This document shows, piece by piece, positions 60,930 to 64,000 of a stretch of DNA of 64,000 nucleotides. Within the stretch, counting starts at the first letter, position 1, and each line of letters opens with the position of its first letter. Position numbers and translations under genes: made by a program. Under the pieces are notes generated by a model. That model was not told where the DNA came from. It did not search any database and worked only from the letters and a program-made list of their open reading frames with translations. The DNA comes from Acidimicrobiales bacterium (GTDB taxonomy: Bacteria; Actinomycetota; Acidimicrobiia; Acidimicrobiales; UBA8190), in the NCBI GenBank assembly GCA_035531755.1, contig DATKSK010000071.1:1-64000 (forward strand), given 5' to 3'.

Positions 60930-62074
60930 CCCTCCCCGGGGCCCGGCTCGCCGGCACTGGGCACAACAGCACCCGGCCCAGCACCCGGCACAACAGCGCC
61001 CGGCCCAGCACCCGGCCCAGCACCCGGCCCAGCACCCGGCCCAGCTCCGACCGGGAGCGTTTCATCGGGGTCCGGGTCCTCGTCCTCGTCGAGGAGGCCG
61101 AAGCGGCGGATGTTGCGATCGGCCATGGCCTGGATGCGCTCCACGACATCGGGCCGGGGCGTGGGGCCGAAGAGGTGCCGGTACCGTCCCTGGCGCTCCA
61201 GGTACTGCTCCACCGGCAGGCGGCGGCGGATCTTCGACACCCCCGTGATCTCGCCGTGCTCGGCCTCGAACACGGGGAAGAGCCCGGTCTCCTTGGCCAG
61301 GCGGGCCAGATGGACGGTGTCGTTCGACGCGCTCTGCCAGCCGAGGGGGCACGGCACGAGAACGTGGATGTAGCGCGCCCCGTGCATCGCCATGGCCCGG
61401 TGCACCTTGTACTCCAGGTCGCGCAGCTCCGACACGGTGGCGGTGGCCACGTAGGGGATCTCGTGCGCGACGGCGAGGAGCGGGACGTTCTTCCCCTGGC
61501 CGAAGACGTTCCCCGGCTCCGGGCCCACCGCCTCGGTGGTGGCCGTGCGCGCCGCGGGGGGCGTGGCGCTCGAGCGCTGCACCCCGGTGTTCATGTACCC
61601 CTCGTTGTCGTAGCAGATGAACAGCACGTCGTCGTTGCGCTCGAACATCCCCGACAGGCACCCGAACCCGATGTCGACGGTGCCGCCGTCGCCGGCCTGG
61701 GCCACCACGCGGACGTCGCTGCGCCCCTGGGCCTTCAGGGCGGCGGCCACCCCGGTGGCGACGGCCGGGGCGTTGGCGAAGAGCGAGTGCAGCCACGGCA
61801 CCCGCCAGGACGTCTCGGGGTACGGGGTGGAGAACACCTCGAGACACCCGGTGGCGTTGACGGCGATCATCTTGTTGTTCGAGGCGCGCATGGCGGCGTC
61901 GAGCGCGTAGCGCGCCCCGAGCGCCTCGCCGCACCCCTGGCACGCCCGGTGGCCGGAGTTCAACGAGTTCGTTCGTTCCGTGTCGGCCTGCACCGAGCGC
62001 TGCTCCAGGGGCAGCAGGCGGTTGCCCACCGCGAAGCTGCCCGTCTGGTAGAACTTGACCGGCTGGAGCGGCAT
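60926..62074 (-). CDS. porB: Pyruvate:ferredoxin oxidoreductase beta subunit
   Basis: TPP-binding subunit: NSGHRACQGCGEALGARYAL, GCLEVFSTPYPETSWRVPWL, VVAQAGDGGTVDIGFGCLSG and FICYDNEGYMNTGVQRS, with GDGG...N as the TPP-Mg site and Cys for the 4Fe-4S cluster. ATG 62074; PorA ends 10 bases upstream. The C-terminal about 40 residues are GAGP repeats from a 12-bp DNA repeat. 382 aa. Makes acetyl-CoA from pyruvate or the reverse, with ferredoxin. Confidence 0.92.
   Translation of the reverse strand: MPLQPVKFYQTGSFAVGNRLLPLEQRSVQADTERTNSLNSGHRACQGCGEALGARYALDAAMRASNNKMIAVNATGCLEVFSTPYPETSWRVPWLHSLFANAPAVATGVAAALKAQGRSDVRVVAQAGDGGTVDIGFGCLSGMFERNDDVLFICYDNEGYMNTGVQRSSATPPAARTATTEAVGPEPGNVFGQGKNVPLLAVAHEIPYVATATVSELRDLEYKVHRAMAMHGARYIHVLVPCPLGWQSASNDTVHLARLAKETGLFPVFEAEHGEITGVSKIRRRLPVEQYLERQGRYRHLFGPTPRPDVVERIQAMADRNIRRFGLLDEDEDPDPDETLPVGAGPGAGPGAGPGAGPGAVVPGAGPGAVVPSAGEPGPGEG
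60970..61045. repeat. 12-bp repeat inside the porB end
   Basis: AGCACCCGGCCC-type units recur five or more times with small variants. On the minus strand they code GAGP at the PorB C-terminus. The unit length keeps the frame. Confidence 0.8.
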
Positions 62075-62084
62075 CACACGCTCC

Positions 62085-63338
62085 TCACGGCACACGCGCC
62101 GAGACGATGCCGACGTCGCGCAGCACGTTCTCCGCGGTCGGGCCGGACCGGCGGCGCCGGGCCATGCGCTCGAGCTCGCGCTCGACGAGGCCCCGGTCGA
62201 GGTCGAGGAACGTCAGGGCGTCGAGCGCGTCGGCGGCGGCCGTCTCGAACAGCCGGGTGAGCGCTTCCTTGGTGATGGGCCGCCCGCCGAGCCCGGCGAT
62301 CACCGCATGGGTCCGTACCGGGAGGCCGGCGACGGCCATCGACACGTCGCGGGCGACGATCCCGCCGACCCCGGGGGCGAGCGCCTTCTCGACCACCACC
62401 ACACGCGTGGCGCTTCCCAGCGCCGAGCGTACCGCCGCGGTCGGGAACGGCCGGAACGACCCGATCCCGACGACGCCGATGCGTGTCCCCCGCTCGCGCA
62501 GGTCGTCGACGGCGTCTTTGATGGTGCCGAGCACCGACCCCAGGGCGACCACGACGGTTTCGGCGTCCTCGCTGCGGTAGGTGCTGACCAGCCCGCCCGA
62601 GCGGCGTCCGAAGGTCCCGGCGAACTCCGCGGCGATCTCGGGAATGAGGTCGAGGGCCTGGAGCTGCTTCACGTGCGCGAGGTAGCGGACCTCTTCGAAC
62701 GCCTCGGGACCGACCATCGCCCCGATCGACACGGGCTCGAGCGGGTCCAGGACCTGGCGCGGCTCGTACGGCGGCAGGAACACGTCCACCTGCTGCTGGG
62801 TCGGGACCTCCACCGCCTCGAAGGCGTGCGTCAGGATGAAGCCGTCCATGCACACCATGACCGGCATCGACAGCTCCTCGGCCAGGCGGAAGGCCTGCAG
62901 GTGCAGGTCGACGGCCTCCTGGTTGGTCTCGGCGAACAGCATGACCCACCCGGCGTCGCGCACGGCCATGGCGTCGCTGTGGTCGTTCCAGATGTTGATA
63001 GGCGCCCCGATGGCGCGGTTGGCGAGCGTCATCACGATCGGCAGGCCGAGGCCGGAGGCGTTGTACACGGCCTCGATCATGTACAGCAGGCCCTGGCTGG
63101 CCGTGGCCGTGTAGGCCCGGGCGCCCGTGGCCGAGGCGCCGATGCACACCGACATGGCGGCGAACTCCGACTCCACGTTGATGAACTCGCACCGGGTCAG
63201 GGCGCCGGACTTCACGAGTGACCCGATTCCCTCGATGATGTGCGTCTGGGGCGAGATCGGATAGGCGCACACCACCTCGGGCCGGCACAGGGCGACCGCC
63301 TCCGCCACCGCCCGCGACCCTTCAAGCTGTCGGAGCAC
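62085..63338 (-). CDS. porA: Pyruvate:ferredoxin oxidoreductase alpha subunit
   Basis: EAVALCRPEVVCAYPISPQT (TPP-domain start), FINVESEFAAMSVCIGASAT, GARAYTATASQGLLYMIEAV, GLPIVMTLANRAIGAPINIW. These are the conserved pyrimidine-binding features of the POR alpha subunit, followed by the transketolase C-terminal-like region (VVVALGSVLGTIKDAVDDLR). GTG 63338 overlaps the PorG end by 17 bases. 417 aa. Operon order G-A-B-GltD/ferredoxin. Confidence 0.92.
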   Translation of the reverse strand: MLRQLEGSRAVAEAVALCRPEVVCAYPISPQTHIIEGIGSLVKSGALTRCEFINVESEFAAMSVCIGASATGARAYTATASQGLLYMIEAVYNASGLGLPIVMTLANRAIGAPINIWNDHSDAMAVRDAGWVMLFAETNQEAVDLHLQAFRLAEELSMPVMVCMDGFILTHAFEAVEVPTQQQVDVFLPPYEPRQVLDPLEPVSIGAMVGPEAFEEVRYLAHVKQLQALDLIPEIAAEFAGTFGRRSGGLVSTYRSEDAETVVVALGSVLGTIKDAVDDLRERGTRIGVVGIGSFRPFPTAAVRSALGSATRVVVVEKALAPGVGGIVARDVSMAVAGLPVRTHAVIAGLGGRPITKEALTRLFETAAADALDALTFLDLDRGLVERELERMARRRRSGPTAENVLRDVGIVSARVP

Positions 63339-63921
63339 CGCTGTGCACCTCCCGCTGTCGCGCCACGAGGCCGTAGGCCTCGGTGGCGGCGGCGGCGTTG
63401 CCCTCGGCCACGTCGCCTTTGAACCGCTCGCGGATGGCCATCACCACGGCGTCGAGCGACACCGCGCCCGTCATGGCCGCGAACCCCCCCAGGAGGACGG
63501 CATTGGGGACGGCACGTCCGGTGTGGGTGAGCGCCAGCTCCGTGGCCGGCACCGCCATCAGCCGCTGGCTCGAATGCGACCGGAGCATGTCCGCCAGGCC
63601 GAGCTCCTCGAAGCCGCGCGACGAGTTGAGCAGGACGTAGCCGTCGGGGGTCACGCCGCTGAACAGGTCCACCTGGTGCAGCAGGGTGGCGTCGAGCACG
63701 ATGAGCGCGTCGGGGGAGACGATGGGCTCTCGGGTGCGGATACGCCCGCCGTCGATGCGGCAGAACGCCATCACGGGCGCGCCCGTTCGCTCCGAACCGA
63801 AGCTCGGGAAGGCCTGGGCGAAATGCCCGTCACCGAAGGCGGCCACCGACAACAACTCGGCGGCGGTCACGACCCCCTGGCCGCCCCGGCCGTGGATCCG
63901 CACCTGGAACATGGTTGACAC
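63322..63921 (-). CDS. porG: Pyruvate:ferredoxin oxidoreductase gamma subunit
   Basis: FQVRIHGRGGQGVVTAAELL, then FPSFGSERTGAPVMAFCRID, the glycine-rich and SERxGxP motifs of POR gamma subunits, and NAVLLGGFAAMTGAVSLDAV. GTG 63921 (ATG 63912 is close by). 199 aa. First visible gene of the POR operon; the partial gene at 63939-64000 ends 17 bases upstream. Confidence 0.92.
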   Translation of the reverse strand: MSTMFQVRIHGRGGQGVVTAAELLSVAAFGDGHFAQAFPSFGSERTGAPVMAFCRIDGGRIRTREPIVSPDALIVLDATLLHQVDLFSGVTPDGYVLLNSSRGFEELGLADMLRSHSSQRLMAVPATELALTHTGRAVPNAVLLGGFAAMTGAVSLDAVVMAIRERFKGDVAEGNAAAATEAYGLVARQREVHSGAPTA

Positions 63922-63938
63922 GCGCCGCCCTGCGCCGA

Positions 63939-64000
63939 CTACGGGCGGGGTGCGGCGCCGACGACGGCTGTCAGCTCCGCCAGCCGGTTGGCGTAGCCCC
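63939..64000 (-). CDS. 3' end of an upstream gene (partial)
   Basis: The last codons GYANRLAELTAVVGAAPRP end in TAG at 63939. The gene runs off the window. It precedes porG on the same strand by 17 bases and is probably in the POR operon. No family is recognisable from this piece. Confidence 0.5.
   Translation of the reverse strand, partial: GYANRLAELTAVVGAAPRP

Overview
The window is very GC-rich and gene-dense. Many starts are GTG, and neighbouring genes often overlap by ATGA or GTGA. The gene content (tmRNA with a LAMAA tag end, actinobacterial Tad/Flp pilus, P450/TetR, a dormancy-type gene set, pyruvate:ferredoxin oxidoreductase) suggests a high-GC actinobacterium, perhaps an Acidimicrobiia-like lineage. 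That placement is inferred from gene content only.

Left end (1-9.4 kb): smpB (5' end cut by the window), a frameshifted unknown gene, and the tmRNA gene ssrA. A small accessory patch abuts the tmRNA 3' end. It is bounded by a 17-bp direct repeat and holds an HNH endonuclease gene, a VapBC-type toxin-antitoxin pair and two fragments of a cyclase/LuxR-like regulator. Next come a TIR-WD40 membrane protein, two transposase remnants, an ABC ATPase fused to a cyclic-nucleotide-binding domain with an FtsX-like permease, and a second 59-bp piece of the HNH gene beside a 13-bp tandem repeat.

9.4-26.5 kb: mostly minus-strand metabolic and envelope genes: an anchored coiled-coil protein, a trypsin-like lipoprotein, acyl-CoA dehydrogenase, a sulfatase, a degenerate M23 coiled-coil protein, a pentapeptide-repeat protein, a DUF1275 membrane protein and a lipoprotein. 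These are followed by a compact three-gene set that looks like oxidative phosphonate breakdown (phosphonate monoester hydrolase-like, PhnZ-like, PhnY-like). After a PrsW protease come a sterol-desaturase-like protein, a TetR repressor and a P450, with a 34-bp palindrome in front of the P450.

26.8-45 kb: a HEVVEA metalloprotein candidate and a GT87-like transferase, then a Tad/Flp pilus locus split over two strands: TadE-, TadG- and CpaB-like genes on minus; a second CpaB, CpaE, CpaF, TadB and TadC on plus. It is followed by a GAF histidine kinase, a NarL-type response regulator, two nearly identical Flp pilins in tandem and two related multi-membrane-span proteins.

45-64 kb: a cluster resembling the mycobacterial DosR dormancy regulon: APH/AAA kinase fusion, universal stress protein, GH65 phosphorylase, PNPOx-like protein, beta-phosphoglucomutase-like HAD and Hsp20. 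It adjoins sulfur-relay/redox genes (AhpD-like, SQR-like, TusE/DsrC-like, DsrE2-like), DUF1918, PEP synthase and a pyruvate:ferredoxin oxidoreductase operon. Short palindromes related to the DosR/DevR box recur in the upstream regions, which suggests shared hypoxia or energy-stress control. Together the genes would store or mobilise sugar phosphates, handle reduced sulfur and interconvert pyruvate, acetyl-CoA and PEP under low energy.
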